38,158 nt of DNA from Spirochaetaceae bacterium UBA1306 (GTDB taxonomy: Bacteria; Spirochaetota; Spirochaetia; Treponematales; Rectinemataceae): NCBI GenBank assembly GCA_002307245.1, contig DBTW01000023.1, positions 16,183-54,340 on the forward strand, read 5' to 3'. A program made the translations under genes and the position numbers. The notes under the pieces were generated by a model. The model was not told the origin of the DNA. It worked only from the letters and a program-made list of their open reading frames with translations, and did not search any database. Shown here piece after piece: positions 15,292 to 24,228 of this stretch (positions are counted from its first letter, which is position 1; the number at the start of each line of letters is the position of its first letter).

Positions 15292-16177
15292 TTTCGAACG
15301 AGGAGCGCGCGTGGTAGCTGGTGCGCGCCAGGGGTGCGGACACGACGGAGGCGAAGCCGCGCGAGCGGGCCTCCTCGGCGTAGAGGGCGAAGTCCTCGGG
15401 CGGCACGTAGCGCGCGACCTCGGCCTGGAGCCTCGTGGGCTGCAGGTATTGGCCCAGCACGAGGCTCGAGCAGCCGACGGCGCGCAGCTCGTCCATCGCG
15501 CGCAGGAGCTCGTCGCGGGACTCGCCGAGCCCCAGCATGAGGCTCGACTTGACGACGGGCGAGCCGCCCCGGGCCCGCGCGGCCGCGAGGGCGAGGGTAT
15601 GGAGGCTGGCGGCGTAGGAGGCCCGGGCGTCGCGCAGGGACTGCAGGCGCGGGACGGTCTCCACGTTATGCGCCAGCACGTCGGGGCGTGCGTCGAGGAC
15701 CGGCTCGAGCTCGCCCTCGCGGTAGTCCGGCACGAGGAGCTCGACGCGGGGGGCGGGGACGAGGGCCTTGAGCGCCCGCGCGCAGGCGGCGAAGTGGGCG
15801 GCCCCCCGGTCGGGCAGGTCGTCGCGGTCGACGCTGGTGACGACGACATAGGCCAGGCCGAGCTCGCGCGCGGCGCCGGCGAGCTCCTCGGGCTCCTCGG
15901 GCCGGAGCGCCTCGCCCTCGCGGCCGTGCTCGACGGCGCAGAAGCGGCAGTAGCGCGTGCACCTGCGCCCGAGTACCATGAAGGTGGCCGTGGCCTGGCC
16001 CCAGCACTCGGCCTTGTTGGGACAGCGCGCCGAATCGCAGACGGTAGCGAGGCCCCGCCGCGCGAGGGTCTCGGAGACGAGGCGGCTGTTGGCCCCGGAG
16101 GGCAGGCCGACGCGGAGCCAGGCGGGCTTGCGCCGCGCCTCGGCCCCGCCGGCGACCGGCTCGCGGCCGCCGCCCAT
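15269..16177 (-). CDS. lipA: Lipoyl synthase (LipA), radical SAM
   Basis: LipA inserts two sulfurs into protein-bound octanoyl groups to form lipoyl cofactor. The 302-residue protein has the auxiliary-cluster cysteines CDSARCPNKAEC (Cys47, 52, 58) and the radical SAM motif CTRYCRFC. The C-terminal motif usually written RSSY is RTSYHA here; the serine I expect to bind the auxiliary cluster is retained. Further family landmarks are VVTSVDRDDLPDRGA, HNVETVPRLQ and LGLGESRDE. ATG 16177 overlaps the tetR stop as ATGA. It needs octanoylated targets. No LipB or LipM gene is visible, so octanoyl transfer must come from elsewhere or from the adjacent ligase acting on octanoate. Confidence 0.96.
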   Translation of the reverse strand: MGGGREPVAGGAEARRKPAWLRVGLPSGANSRLVSETLARRGLATVCDSARCPNKAECWGQATATFMVLGRRCTRYCRFCAVEHGREGEALRPEEPEELAGAARELGLAYVVVTSVDRDDLPDRGAAHFAACARALKALVPAPRVELLVPDYREGELEPVLDARPDVLAHNVETVPRLQSLRDARASYAASLHTLALAAARARGGSPVVKSSLMLGLGESRDELLRAMDELRAVGCSSLVLGQYLQPTRLQAEVARYVPPEDFALYAEEARSRGFASVVSAPLARTSYHARSSFENDRPQGL

Positions 16178-16845
16178 CAGGAAGCCCGGCCCTCGCGGGA
16201 GGCGGCGGGGCGGGACGGGCCCTGGGAGGGGCGGCCGCGGGGTCGCGGCTCGCTCGACCTGAGGGAAGTGCCGAGGAGGGCCGCGGCCTCGACGAGTACC
16301 GAGACGTCCTCGTGGCCAAGCACCGCGATGCGGAAGATGGCGGCCTCGATGAGGGAATAGATGAGGTCCCCGGCCACCTTGACCGAGAAGGGCGGGAAGT
16401 CGCCCTTCTTCTGGCCCTCGATGAGCACGCCCGCGAGGATGTGGCGCATGCGGATCGTGCGGCGGCGGACGCGCTCGTCGGGGTCGCCCCCCGCCGCGCG
16501 GATATGTCCCAGGTAATCGAGGATGACGGTCAGGAGGCGCCTCTGGGCCGAGCAGGTCTCAACCACCATGCCCAGGATGGCCGAAAGCTTGTCGGACTGG
16601 CTCCTGGCGGCGTCGGCCACGATCTCGCGGATCGAGAGCTCCAGCTTTTCCATGAAGAGCTTGATGCTGAACGAGAAGATTTCGCGCTTATTCTTGAAGT
16701 AGAGGTAAAGGATGGTTCGCGTGATGCCGCAACGCTCGGCAATCTTCTGGAAGGTGGTGTCCTCGTAGCCCTCGTCGACGAAGACGTCGAGGGCCTTTTC
16801 CAGGATCTCGCGCTTGCGCTTCTCGTGCTCGATCGTGATTGACAA
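16177..16845 (-). CDS. TetR/AcrR family transcriptional regulator
   Basis: The 222-residue protein has an N-terminal helix-turn-helix, with the stretch TTFQKIAERCGITRTILYLY and then FKNKREIF, typical of TetR regulators, and a helical C-terminal ligand domain ending in a basic, Pro/Ser-rich tail. I start at TTG 16845 because GGAGG lies 8 nt upstream and a TATACT box 24 nt upstream leaves a short leader of about 18 nt. The longer frame to 16914 would translate through that promoter. The stop overlaps lipA by 4 bp, so this regulator leads the lipoate operon and may control it, perhaps through a lipoyl or fatty-acyl ligand (inference). It may also influence the divergent GH13-like gene. Confidence 0.92.
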   Translation of the reverse strand: MSITIEHEKRKREILEKALDVFVDEGYEDTTFQKIAERCGITRTILYLYFKNKREIFSFSIKLFMEKLELSIREIVADAARSQSDKLSAILGMVVETCSAQRRLLTVILDYLGHIRAAGGDPDERVRRRTIRMRHILAGVLIEGQKKGDFPPFSVKVAGDLIYSLIEAAIFRIAVLGHEDVSVLVEAAALLGTSLRSSEPRPRGRPSQGPSRPAASREGRAS

Positions 16846-16863
16846 TTTCACCGCCTCCGTCTT

Positions 16864-16879
16864 TATGTTAGTATACATA
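16864..16879 (-). promoter_or_regulatory. Promoter with inverted repeat, candidate TetR operator
   Basis: TATGT and ACATA (16864-16868 and 16875-16879) form a dyad with a 6-bp centre. The minus-strand -10 box TATACT (16870-16875) lies inside it. An A-tract of eight lies upstream on the minus strand. This is the usual arrangement for an autorepressing TetR protein. A weak -35 (TTCCAA) is 17 bp upstream. Confidence 0.5.
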
Positions 16880-16931
16880 TGCAGGGTTTTTTTTGGAAGC
16901 TCCATATCGCGCATTCGCCCGCTAGCGAAGC

Positions 16932-16960
16932 TTGTACTGGGGCGAAGGCGAAGCTAGTAT
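16932..16960 (+). promoter_or_regulatory. Candidate promoter of the GH13-like operon
   Basis: TTGTAC (16932-16937) and TAGTAT (16955-16960) are spaced 17 bp apart. The expected start near 16967 gives a leader of about 28 nt containing the AGGAGG ribosome site. Both hexamers are imperfect, so this is tentative. Confidence 0.35.
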
Positions 16961-16994
16961 CGAGTTGTATCGCTGACGCGAGGAGGTGGCTACG

Positions 16995-19900
16995 ATGCCG
17001 GTCGAGATGAGGGTTCTCGTTGCGAGGCTCGAGGCCCTGGAGGGGCCCGGACCCCTCGCGGCCCAGGCCGGCGATCGGATGATGGAGTTCCACGTCTCGA
17101 GGCAGGCGCGCGACGATCTGGGGATCGAAGGCTCGCTCTTCAGGAGCACGGGCAACCTGATCCTCCCGGACTTCCGCGCCGCCCGCAAGCTCGCCCGCCG
17201 CATCAACGAGAAGGTCGACGCGGCCATCCTGCCCGAGCGAGCCGTCCGCGCCGGCAGGCTCAACGCCATGGCCCTCATCGACGAGATCCTCCACGACGTC
17301 GCGAGGCTCTTCCGCGAGCAGGCCGAGCCCGGCGCCCTCGCGATAGCCTACGCGGACCTCGAGCGTTCCCTCGGCAAGAAGGCCCTGGACGGACTCCTCC
17401 TCGCCTTCGTCGACCGCTTCCCGCCCCAGGCCGTCTACGAGGGCCGGCAGAGCGCGGCAGCATGGCTCGCCGGGGGCGCCGACGAGAAGGGCGGCCCGCC
17501 CAACCGCGAGCTCGCCCTCGAGGAGCTCGGCCTCCTCCGCCTCGCCAACGAGAACCCCGCCTTCGAGCCCTTCCGCTTCCTCTTCGACGAGGCCCTCCTC
17601 GCCGTGCCGGGCTCCCCGGAGGCCGAGGCCTACGAGGAGGCCGTCGGGGTCATCGGCGCGAGCTTCGCGGCCATGCCCGCCTTCGGCCCCGACGACCAGG
17701 ACCTCATCACGATGCTCCGCAGCCCAGCCCGCGCCGCCCCCTACTCGCTGCCGGGCCAGCTCGACTACATCCGCAGCCGCTGGGGACTCATCCTTGGGGA
17801 GAGGCTCCTGCGACTGCTGGGCTCCCTGGACCTCATCCGCGAGGAGGAGAAGCCCCGGTTCCCCGGCCCCGGCCCGACGCGCGCCTACGTCTATTCCGGC
17901 ATGGAGCGCGAGTACGAGCGCTTCAGCCAGGACAAGGACTGGATGCCCAACGTCGTGATGATGGCGAAGAGCGCCCTCGTGTGGCTCTACCAGCTCTCGC
18001 GCTCCTACGGCCGCGAGGTCCGGACCCTCGACGCCATCCCCGACGAGGAGCTCGACGCCCTCGCCTCCCGCGGCTTCAACGCCCTCTGGCTCATCGGCCT
18101 CTGGGAGCGGAGCCCGGCCAGCGCCGAGATCAAGCGCCGCTGCGGCAACCCCGAGGCAGCGGCCTCGGCCTACTCGCTCTTCGACTACGAGATCGCCGAG
18201 GAGCTCGGAGGCTGGCCCGCCCTCGAGCGCCTGCGCGAGCGTTGCGCCTGGCGCGGCCTCCGCCTCGCCGCCGACATGGTGCCGAACCACGCGGGCATCG
18301 ACTCGAGCTGGGTGCGCGAACGGCCCGAGCTCTTCATCCAGTCCGGCCAGTGCCCCTTCCCGGGCTACAGCTTCAATGGCCAGGACCTCTCCGGGGACGG
18401 TCGAGTGGGCATCTGGCTCGAGGACCATTACTACGACCGCACGGACGCGGCCGTCGTGTTCAAGCGCCTGGACCGCGGCTCGGGAAGCGTGTCCTACGTC
18501 TACCACGGCAACGACGGGACGGGCCTGCCCTGGAGCGACACCGCGCAGATCGACTTCCTCAAGAAGGAGGCCCGCGAGGCCGTGATGGAGCGGATCCTCC
18601 ACGTGGCGCGCAACTTCCCGATCATCCGCTTCGACGCCGCCATGATCATGGCCAAGAAGAGCTTCCGTCGCCTCTGGTACCCCGAGCCGGGCCAGGGCGG
18701 CGACGTGCCCTCCCGCTCGGAGAGGGCGCTTTCCCGCGAGGACTTCGACCGGGCGATGCCCGAGGAATTCTGGCGCGAGGTGGTGGACCTCTGCGCGCGC
18801 GAGGCGCCGGACACGCTGCTGCTCGCGGAGGCCTTCTGGATGATGGAGGGCTACTTCGTCCGCACACTCGGCATGCACCGCGTCTACAACTCGGCCTTCA
18901 TGAACATGATTAAGAAGGAAGAAAACGCGAAATACCGCGAGACGATCCGTAACACGCAGGAGTTCGACAAGGACATCCTCAAGCGCTTCGTCAACTTCAT
19001 GAACAATCCCGACGAGGAGACGGCGGTCGCCCAGTTCGGCAAGGGCGACAAGTACTTCGGCGCCTGCACGTTGATGGCCACCCTCCCCGGCCTGCCCATG
19101 TTCGGCCACGGCCAGCTCGAAGGCTTCGAGGAGAAGTACGGGATGGAGTACCGCCGCGCCTACCGCGACGAGGCGCCCGACCTCGGGCTCATCGCCCGCC
19201 ACGAGCGCGAGATATTCCCCCTCCTCAAGCGGCGCCGGCTCTTCTCCGGGGTCGAGCGCTTCCTGCTCTTCGACCTCGTCGGCCCAGGCGGGTCGGTGAA
19301 CGAGAACGCCTTCGTCTACGCGAACGGCGACGGCGACGAGCGCGCCCTCGTCGCCTACAACAACGCCTTCGCCCGGGCCGAGGGCCGCGTCCTCGAGTCC
19401 TGCGCCTACGCTGAGAAGCTGCCGGGCGGCCAGAAGCGGCCGGCGCGCAGGAGCCTGGCCGAGGCCCTGCTACTCAAGGACGCTGGGCGGGCCGAGGGAC
19501 GGCCGCGCTTCTGCGTCATGCGCGAGCAGCGCTCCGAGCTCTGGTTCATCCGCCGGTCGCGCGAGATCGCCGACTCGGGACTCGGCCTGATACTCGACGG
19601 CTACCAATCGCAGGTGTTCCTCGACTTCTTCGAGGTCGAGGACGACGCGCGAGGCCTCTACTCGGCCGTGCACGAAGCGTTAGGCGGGGCTGGTACGCCC
19701 GACTTTTCCGCGGCCGTGCAGGACATCGCGCTCAAGGATCTCTACGCCCTCCTCGCCGCCCTGGCCTCGCCCGAGCTGCTGGCCTGGGCCGCGGCCCTAA
19801 GCGCCCGCCCGGCGGCCAAGCGGCCGGGGCTCCCGCCGGGGCTGGCGGGCGCGGCCCTGGCTTTCTACTCGAAGGCGCGGGACCTCTTGCGCGAGGAGGC

Positions 19901-20882
19901 CGCCGAGGAAGGGCTCCGGGGAGACCCCCCGCCCCGCGGCAAGCCCACCGCGGCCTCCCGCAAGGCCGATGGTCTCTCGCGCGCCAAGGGGGACGCGGCG
20001 GCGGCCAAGGCCGCGGCGGCCCGCCTCGCGGCCTCGCTCGCGGGCCTGTCGCGCGCGGCCCTCGCGGCGGCCGGCCGGGGAAAGGCGCAGGCGGCCGATG
20101 ACGTGGCGGCGGCGGCGCTGCTCGCCTCGGCGCTGGCCCTTCCGGGATCGGGCGAGATCGCCCTCTGCTACGCCCTGCTCGACGGCCTCAAGCCCCTCTG
20201 CGGGGCCGGCGCAGCCGTCGACGCCGACGCCGCGGAAGGCGCGAGGCGAATCGTCGACCGATATTGCCTGGACCGCAAGCTGCGCGAGGCCCTCCGGGGT
20301 TCCGGCATGCACGGCGACGACGCGTACAAGGGCCTCGCCATCGCCAAGGCCCTCCTCCCCAGGCTAGGGCTTTTCGGCGAGGCGGAACCGGGGCTCCCGA
20401 GGATCGTCGCCTCCGCTTCCGCCGACGAGGAGCTGCGCGCCCTGCTCGGAGCGAACCTCTTCGGCGGCGTCACCTGGATCAACAAGGAGCGCTTCGAGGA
20501 CGCGGCGGCATACGGCGCCCTCTTCGCTTCCCTGGGCCACGGCGACCTAAGCGCGGCGCGTTGCGCGACACTGCTCCTCGCCGCAGCGGAAAAGTCCGGC
20601 TACGACCTGGAGAAGCTCGAGCTGCTGATCGCCGAGGCGGCGCCGGTAAAGGCCAAGGTCGCCGTGAAGCCCAAGGCCAAGGTCCCGGCCAAGGCGAAAG
20701 CCGATGCAAAGCCCAAGCCGAAGGCCAAAGTGGCCAAGGCCCCTGCAAAGATTAAGGCCAAGGTGAAAACCGCCGCGAAGCCCAAGCCCAAGGCTGCTAC
20801 CAAGACCAAGGCCCCGGCAAAGGCGAAAAACGCCGCTAAACCAAAAGCCAAAGCTCCGGCGAAGAAGAAAGGGAAGAAGTGA
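16995..20882 (+). CDS. Large GH13-like (alpha-amylase family) protein with lysine-rich histone H1-like tail
   Basis: A protein of 1,295 residues starting at ATG 16995, with AGGAGG 8 nt upstream; GTG 16986 would overlap that site. Residues 1 to about 320 are an unfamiliar helical region. A GH13 TIM-barrel follows at about 325-720: ADMVPNH (region I, 426-432), IRFDAAM (region II, Asp547 nucleophile), AEAF (region III, Glu612 acid) and NNPDEE (region IV, Asp673). In region IV the usual His before Asp is Pro. Next come unfamiliar helical, Ala-rich regions (about 860-1210), then 78 residues rich in Lys, Ala and Pro. There is no signal peptide, so it is probably cytoplasmic; an alpha-glucan substrate is a guess. 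The stop overlaps the flavin-reductase gene, and addB and addA follow in the same coupled unit. Confidence 0.85.
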   Translation: MPVEMRVLVARLEALEGPGPLAAQAGDRMMEFHVSRQARDDLGIEGSLFRSTGNLILPDFRAARKLARRINEKVDAAILPERAVRAGRLNAMALIDEILHDVARLFREQAEPGALAIAYADLERSLGKKALDGLLLAFVDRFPPQAVYEGRQSAAAWLAGGADEKGGPPNRELALEELGLLRLANENPAFEPFRFLFDEALLAVPGSPEAEAYEEAVGVIGASFAAMPAFGPDDQDLITMLRSPARAAPYSLPGQLDYIRSRWGLILGERLLRLLGSLDLIREEEKPRFPGPGPTRAYVYSGMEREYERFSQDKDWMPNVVMMAKSALVWLYQLSRSYGREVRTLDAIPDEELDALASRGFNALWLIGLWERSPASAEIKRRCGNPEAAASAYSLFDYEIAEELGGWPALERLRERCAWRGLRLAADMVPNHAGIDSSWVRERPELFIQSGQCPFPGYSFNGQDLSGDGRVGIWLEDHYYDRTDAAVVFKRLDRGSGSVSYVYHGNDGTGLPWSDTAQIDFLKKEAREAVMERILHVARNFPIIRFDAAMIMAKKSFRRLWYPEPGQGGDVPSRSERALSREDFDRAMPEEFWREVVDLCAREAPDTLLLAEAFWMMEGYFVRTLGMHRVYNSAFMNMIKKEENAKYRETIRNTQEFDKDILKRFVNFMNNPDEETAVAQFGKGDKYFGACTLMATLPGLPMFGHGQLEGFEEKYGMEYRRAYRDEAPDLGLIARHEREIFPLLKRRRLFSGVERFLLFDLVGPGGSVNENAFVYANGDGDERALVAYNNAFARAEGRVLESCAYAEKLPGGQKRPARRSLAEALLLKDAGRAEGRPRFCVMREQRSELWFIRRSREIADSGLGLILDGYQSQVFLDFFEVEDDARGLYSAVHEALGGAGTPDFSAAVQDIALKDLYALLAALASPELLAWAAALSARPAAKRPGLPPGLAGAALAFYSKARDLLREEAAEEGLRGDPPPRGKPTAASRKADGLSRAKGDAAAAKAAAARLAASLAGLSRAALAAAGRGKAQAADDVAAAALLASALALPGSGEIALCYALLDGLKPLCGAGAAVDADAAEGARRIVDRYCLDRKLREALRGSGMHGDDAYKGLAIAKALLPRLGLFGEAEPGLPRIVASASADEELRALLGANLFGGVTWINKERFEDAAAYGALFASLGHGDLSAARCATLLLAAAEKSGYDLEKLELLIAEAAPVKAKVAVKPKAKVPAKAKADAKPKPKAKVAKAPAKIKAKVKTAAKPKPKAATKTKAPAKAKNAAKPKAKAPAKKKGKK
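20646..20879 (+). repeat. Low-complexity Lys/Ala/Pro tail coding region
   Basis: The last 78 codons of the GH13-like gene encode irregular KAK, KPK and AKAP repeats. About 31 of 78 residues are lysine and there is almost no acidic residue. This resembles bacterial histone H1-like tails. Such segments are disordered and may bind nucleic acid or polyanions. The DNA is also low in complexity and could vary in length between strains. Confidence 0.85.
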
Positions 20883-21439
20883 GCGATCAAATATTCAAGG
20901 CCATCGATTGGCGATCCTTCAGCGAAAACCTGAGCGGGCTCCTCGACGAGCGCTGGATGCTCATCACGCCTGGAGAGCCCGGGCGCTGGAATACGATGAC
21001 CGCTTCCTGGGGCGGCTTCGGTCATCTCTGGCAGTGGGACGTCGCCTTCGTCTTCGTACGCCCCTCGAGGCATAGCTTCGGCTTCATGGAGAGAGAGGAG
21101 GGCTTCACCCTATCCTTCTTCGACGAGGGCATGAAGAAAGCCCTCGATGTCTGCGGCTCCATCTCCGGGCGGGACAGGGACAAGGCGGAGGCTGCGGGCA
21201 TAACGCCACGGGCCTTCGTCGTCCCAGGCGGCGCGGCGCAAGCAGCGGGGATCGGGCCCGAGCGCGTTGGATTCGAGGAGGCGCGGATCGTCGTCTCCTG
21301 CCGCAAGCTCTATTCCCAGGATCTCGATCCCTCGCGCTTCATCGACCCCGCCATCCTGAAGCACTACCCCTCGGGGGATCTGCATCGCCTCTACGTAGGC
21401 GCTATCGAGGGCGCCTGGGAGCGCCACGCTCCTCGATGA
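20879..21439 (+). CDS. Flavin reductase-like FMN-binding protein
   Basis: The 186-residue protein resembles the flavin reductase-like domain family (split beta-barrel, FMN binding). Key stretches are WNTMTASWGGFGHLW, VAFVFVRPSRHSFGFM and FTLSFF followed by a CGSISGRDRDK segment, a layout usual in this group. The reaction and partner are unknown; family members reduce or bind flavin with NAD(P)H. No membrane segment or signal peptide is visible. The start is GTG 20879, overlapping the GH13-like gene's stop as GTGA, and its own stop overlaps addB as ATGA. It is thus locked into an operon with genes of unrelated function, and nothing in the sequence explains the link. Confidence 0.85.
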   Translation: MSDQIFKAIDWRSFSENLSGLLDERWMLITPGEPGRWNTMTASWGGFGHLWQWDVAFVFVRPSRHSFGFMEREEGFTLSFFDEGMKKALDVCGSISGRDRDKAEAAGITPRAFVVPGGAAQAAGIGPERVGFEEARIVVSCRKLYSQDLDPSRFIDPAILKHYPSGDLHRLYVGAIEGAWERHAPR

Positions 21440-24228
21440 GGCCCAGCGCCCCCAGCCTCGGCATCGAGGAGCTCCTCTTCCCGGCGCTCGGCGATCGTTC
21501 GGTGCGCTTCGTCTTCCCCAGCGAGATCTGCGCCGAAAGCTGGCTCGAGCGGGCCCTCCGCCTCGGCGGCCGCGGCTCCCTCGAGGCTGACCGCTTCCTC
21601 GGCTGGGACCGGCTGAAGGAAGAGGCCGCGAGGATCGACGGCAGGCCTCCCGTCGACGATCCTCTGCGGCGCATCTTCGCGGCCGGAGTCCTCGCCGAGA
21701 ACGCCCGGGATCCCTTCCTCGCCGCTCTGATCCCGCCCGAGTACGCCTCGTCCTGGCAGCCCTTCGCCGGCTATGTCGCGAGCCGGCTACCCGCCCTCGG
21801 GCGACTGCCCTACGTCCTTCGCGAGGCGGGCCCGGGCGCGGACGCGGAGCCCCGGGCGGCCGACTGGCTTCAGGTCCGGGCGCGATACGAGGCCTTTCTC
21901 AAGGCCGTGGGCCGCTTCGAGCCGGCCTTCGAGCCCCGCGCCCTGCGCGAGCTCGGGGGCAGCACCCTGATCTTCTTCCCGGAGCTCATCGAGGACTTCG
22001 AGGAATACCGAGCCGCGCTCTCCCTCTGCCCATCGGTCAGGCTCGTCGGCCTTCCCGCGGAGGCTCCCGTCGCGAGGCTGCGCCGGCCCGAGACGGCCCT
22101 CGCCGAGCTCCGCGAGACTCTCTCGGAGATCGGCCGCCTCCTCGACGGCGCTCCTGGCGGGCCGAGGCTCGAGGCGGCCGACATCGCGATCACGGTGGCC
22201 GGGCTCGAACGCTACCGGCCCTACGTCGAGCGCGAGGCCGAGCTCCTCTCGATCCCCATCGCGATGCGCTCGGGCCTCGGCCTCGACGCCACCGCGGGCG
22301 GGCGCCTCTTCGCCGCCCTGCGCGACGTGGCCGCGAGCGGCTTTTCCTATGACGCGATGCGCGATCTCCTGCTCTCCCCCGCCTGGCCCTGGAAGGACCC
22401 CGATGCCGGCCGCAACATCATGGCAGCCGGCCGCAGGCTCCACGCGGTCGCGTCTTGGACCAAGGACGGGCGGGAGGTCGACGTCTGGGAGCGCAGCCTA
22501 TCGGGAAGCCTCCTGTCCGCGTACAAAAGGCTTAAATCCAGGATCTCCGCCATCTCGGGAGCGAGGGACTTCGCCTCCCTCCTGAAGTCGTATAACGCCT
22601 TCCGCGGGGAGTACCTCTCGCCGAACCCGGAGGACTGGGACATGTCGGCCGACCTCACCCTCGCCCGCTGCGTGGTCGAGCTCGAGTCCCTCGCCTGGGC
22701 CGAGGCGGAGGCCCGGGACAAGGCCGGGCTCGCGACCTCCGACGCCTTCGGCCTCTTCATGCGGGCCCTCGAGGCCAAGCCCTACGTGAGCTCGGGCGGC
22801 GGGGCGGGAGTGCCTGTCTGCGACTGGCGCGTGGCCGCCGGCGTCTATCCCGAGCGCCACTTCATCCTGGGCGCGACCCAGGACGCCCTCGCGGTGCCCC
22901 TGCGCGGATTCGATTTCCTCGGCGAGGCGCTCAGGAAGAGGCTCGGCTCCCCCGACCGGGACTCGGCCCCCGATTTCATCAAGGCCTACGCCCTTTCGGG
23001 AGCCTCCGTGTCCTTCTCCTGCCCCGTCGCGGGCTGGGACGGAGAAGTGGCGGCTCACGGCTTCCTCGTCTCGATGTCGCGCGAGGACCGGGCCGAGCCT
23101 GCCGACGCCCTCTATCGGGACGAGGCCGCCTGGCTCTCCGGCCGCGGCCCCGCGCCCGTCCGGCTCCACAGGCCGCAGGCCGCGGGACTCGCGGCATCGA
23201 TGGAGGCTGCAGCCTCCATGGCCGCCCGCCCCCCCGACTCCGACAAAGGAGCCTTCCTGGCTGCCCCGACCGCGGCCGCGGTCGCGGGCCTCCTGCGCCG
23301 CAGGCCGCGCGACGGGGCCGAGGGCGAGGCCAGGCCCAGCATCGATTCCACGGCCATCGACTACTACCTCGCCTGTCCCTACGCCTATCTCTACCTGCGC
23401 CTCCTCGACGCCGGCCCCGAGCCCTCGGGCATCGAGTTCGTCGACGCCTTCTTCCTGGGCGACGTCTATCACGAGACCCTCGCCCTCCTCTTCGAGCGCA
23501 TCCGCGAGGAGGACGGCAGCTACAGGCCCGAGCGCGTCGAGGCCTACCGCGGGCTCCTCGGGCCCTGCCTCACGCGTGCCTTCGAGGCCCTCGCGACGAA
23601 ACGCGGGCCCTTCGTCGCGATAGTCCTCGAGGCCTATCGCGGCAGGCTCGAGGCCTGCCTGTCGCGCTTCCTCGACGCGGAGGCCGAGCGCTTCCCCGGG
23701 CTCGAGATCGGTCCCATCGAAGCCTCGTTCTCGCTCGAGTACCCCGGGCCGGCCGGGGGCGTCACCCTGCGCGGACGCATCGATCGCATATCGCGCTCGG
23801 AGCGCGGCCTCGTCGTCGTCGACTACAAGAAGGGCAGGATCCCCGACAGGGCCGAGGTCGTCCCGGGCGACTCGGGCTCTATCGCCGAGGCCCAGATCCC
23901 CTGCTATCTCCGCCTCGCGGGCTCGGGCGGCGAGGCCATCGACTCCGCCTGGTACGTATCCATCGAGGGCCACGAGCGCCGGGCCCCGGGCGAGGGGGCC
24001 TGCGCCTTCGGCGACGCGGCGAAGGACAAGGCCTACGTGCCCCGCGAGGGCCTCGAGCCCTTCCTCGCGGCCTTCGACGCCGCGCTCGAGCGCACGGTCG
24101 AGGGCATCGCCGCGGGGGCCTTCCCCCTCGCGCCCAAGGAGGCGCAGCGGCTGACGTGCAGGGAATGCGGGGCGAGGGGCATCTGCCGCGAGCGCTACGC
24201 CTTCCGCTCCGGGGAGGCGGGATCATGA
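21436..24228 (+). CDS. addB: AddB/RexB-like helicase-nuclease subunit with Fe-S and PD-(D/E)XK domain
   Basis: AddB joins AddA to resect double-strand DNA breaks for RecA-dependent repair. This 930-residue protein ends in a RecB-like nuclease domain: GRIDRI (Asp783), VVVDYKKG (Asp796, Lys798) and an iron-sulfur cluster set of one upstream Cys (Cys647, in YYLACPYAY) and three downstream (Cys908, 911 and 917, in TCRECGARGIC). The helicase-like N-terminal region is present but degenerate; no Walker A (GxxGKT) motif can be seen, so it probably does not hydrolyse ATP. The start ATG overlaps the flavin-reductase stop. The stop overlaps the addA start by 4 bp. Pairing with addA makes the assignment firm even though overall similarity to AddB is visibly low. 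Confidence 0.88.
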   Translation: MRPSAPSLGIEELLFPALGDRSVRFVFPSEICAESWLERALRLGGRGSLEADRFLGWDRLKEEAARIDGRPPVDDPLRRIFAAGVLAENARDPFLAALIPPEYASSWQPFAGYVASRLPALGRLPYVLREAGPGADAEPRAADWLQVRARYEAFLKAVGRFEPAFEPRALRELGGSTLIFFPELIEDFEEYRAALSLCPSVRLVGLPAEAPVARLRRPETALAELRETLSEIGRLLDGAPGGPRLEAADIAITVAGLERYRPYVEREAELLSIPIAMRSGLGLDATAGGRLFAALRDVAASGFSYDAMRDLLLSPAWPWKDPDAGRNIMAAGRRLHAVASWTKDGREVDVWERSLSGSLLSAYKRLKSRISAISGARDFASLLKSYNAFRGEYLSPNPEDWDMSADLTLARCVVELESLAWAEAEARDKAGLATSDAFGLFMRALEAKPYVSSGGGAGVPVCDWRVAAGVYPERHFILGATQDALAVPLRGFDFLGEALRKRLGSPDRDSAPDFIKAYALSGASVSFSCPVAGWDGEVAAHGFLVSMSREDRAEPADALYRDEAAWLSGRGPAPVRLHRPQAAGLAASMEAAASMAARPPDSDKGAFLAAPTAAAVAGLLRRRPRDGAEGEARPSIDSTAIDYYLACPYAYLYLRLLDAGPEPSGIEFVDAFFLGDVYHETLALLFERIREEDGSYRPERVEAYRGLLGPCLTRAFEALATKRGPFVAIVLEAYRGRLEACLSRFLDAEAERFPGLEIGPIEASFSLEYPGPAGGVTLRGRIDRISRSERGLVVVDYKKGRIPDRAEVVPGDSGSIAEAQIPCYLRLAGSGGEAIDSAWYVSIEGHERRAPGEGACAFGDAAKDKAYVPREGLEPFLAAFDAALERTVEGIAAGAFPLAPKEAQRLTCRECGARGICRERYAFRSGEAGS

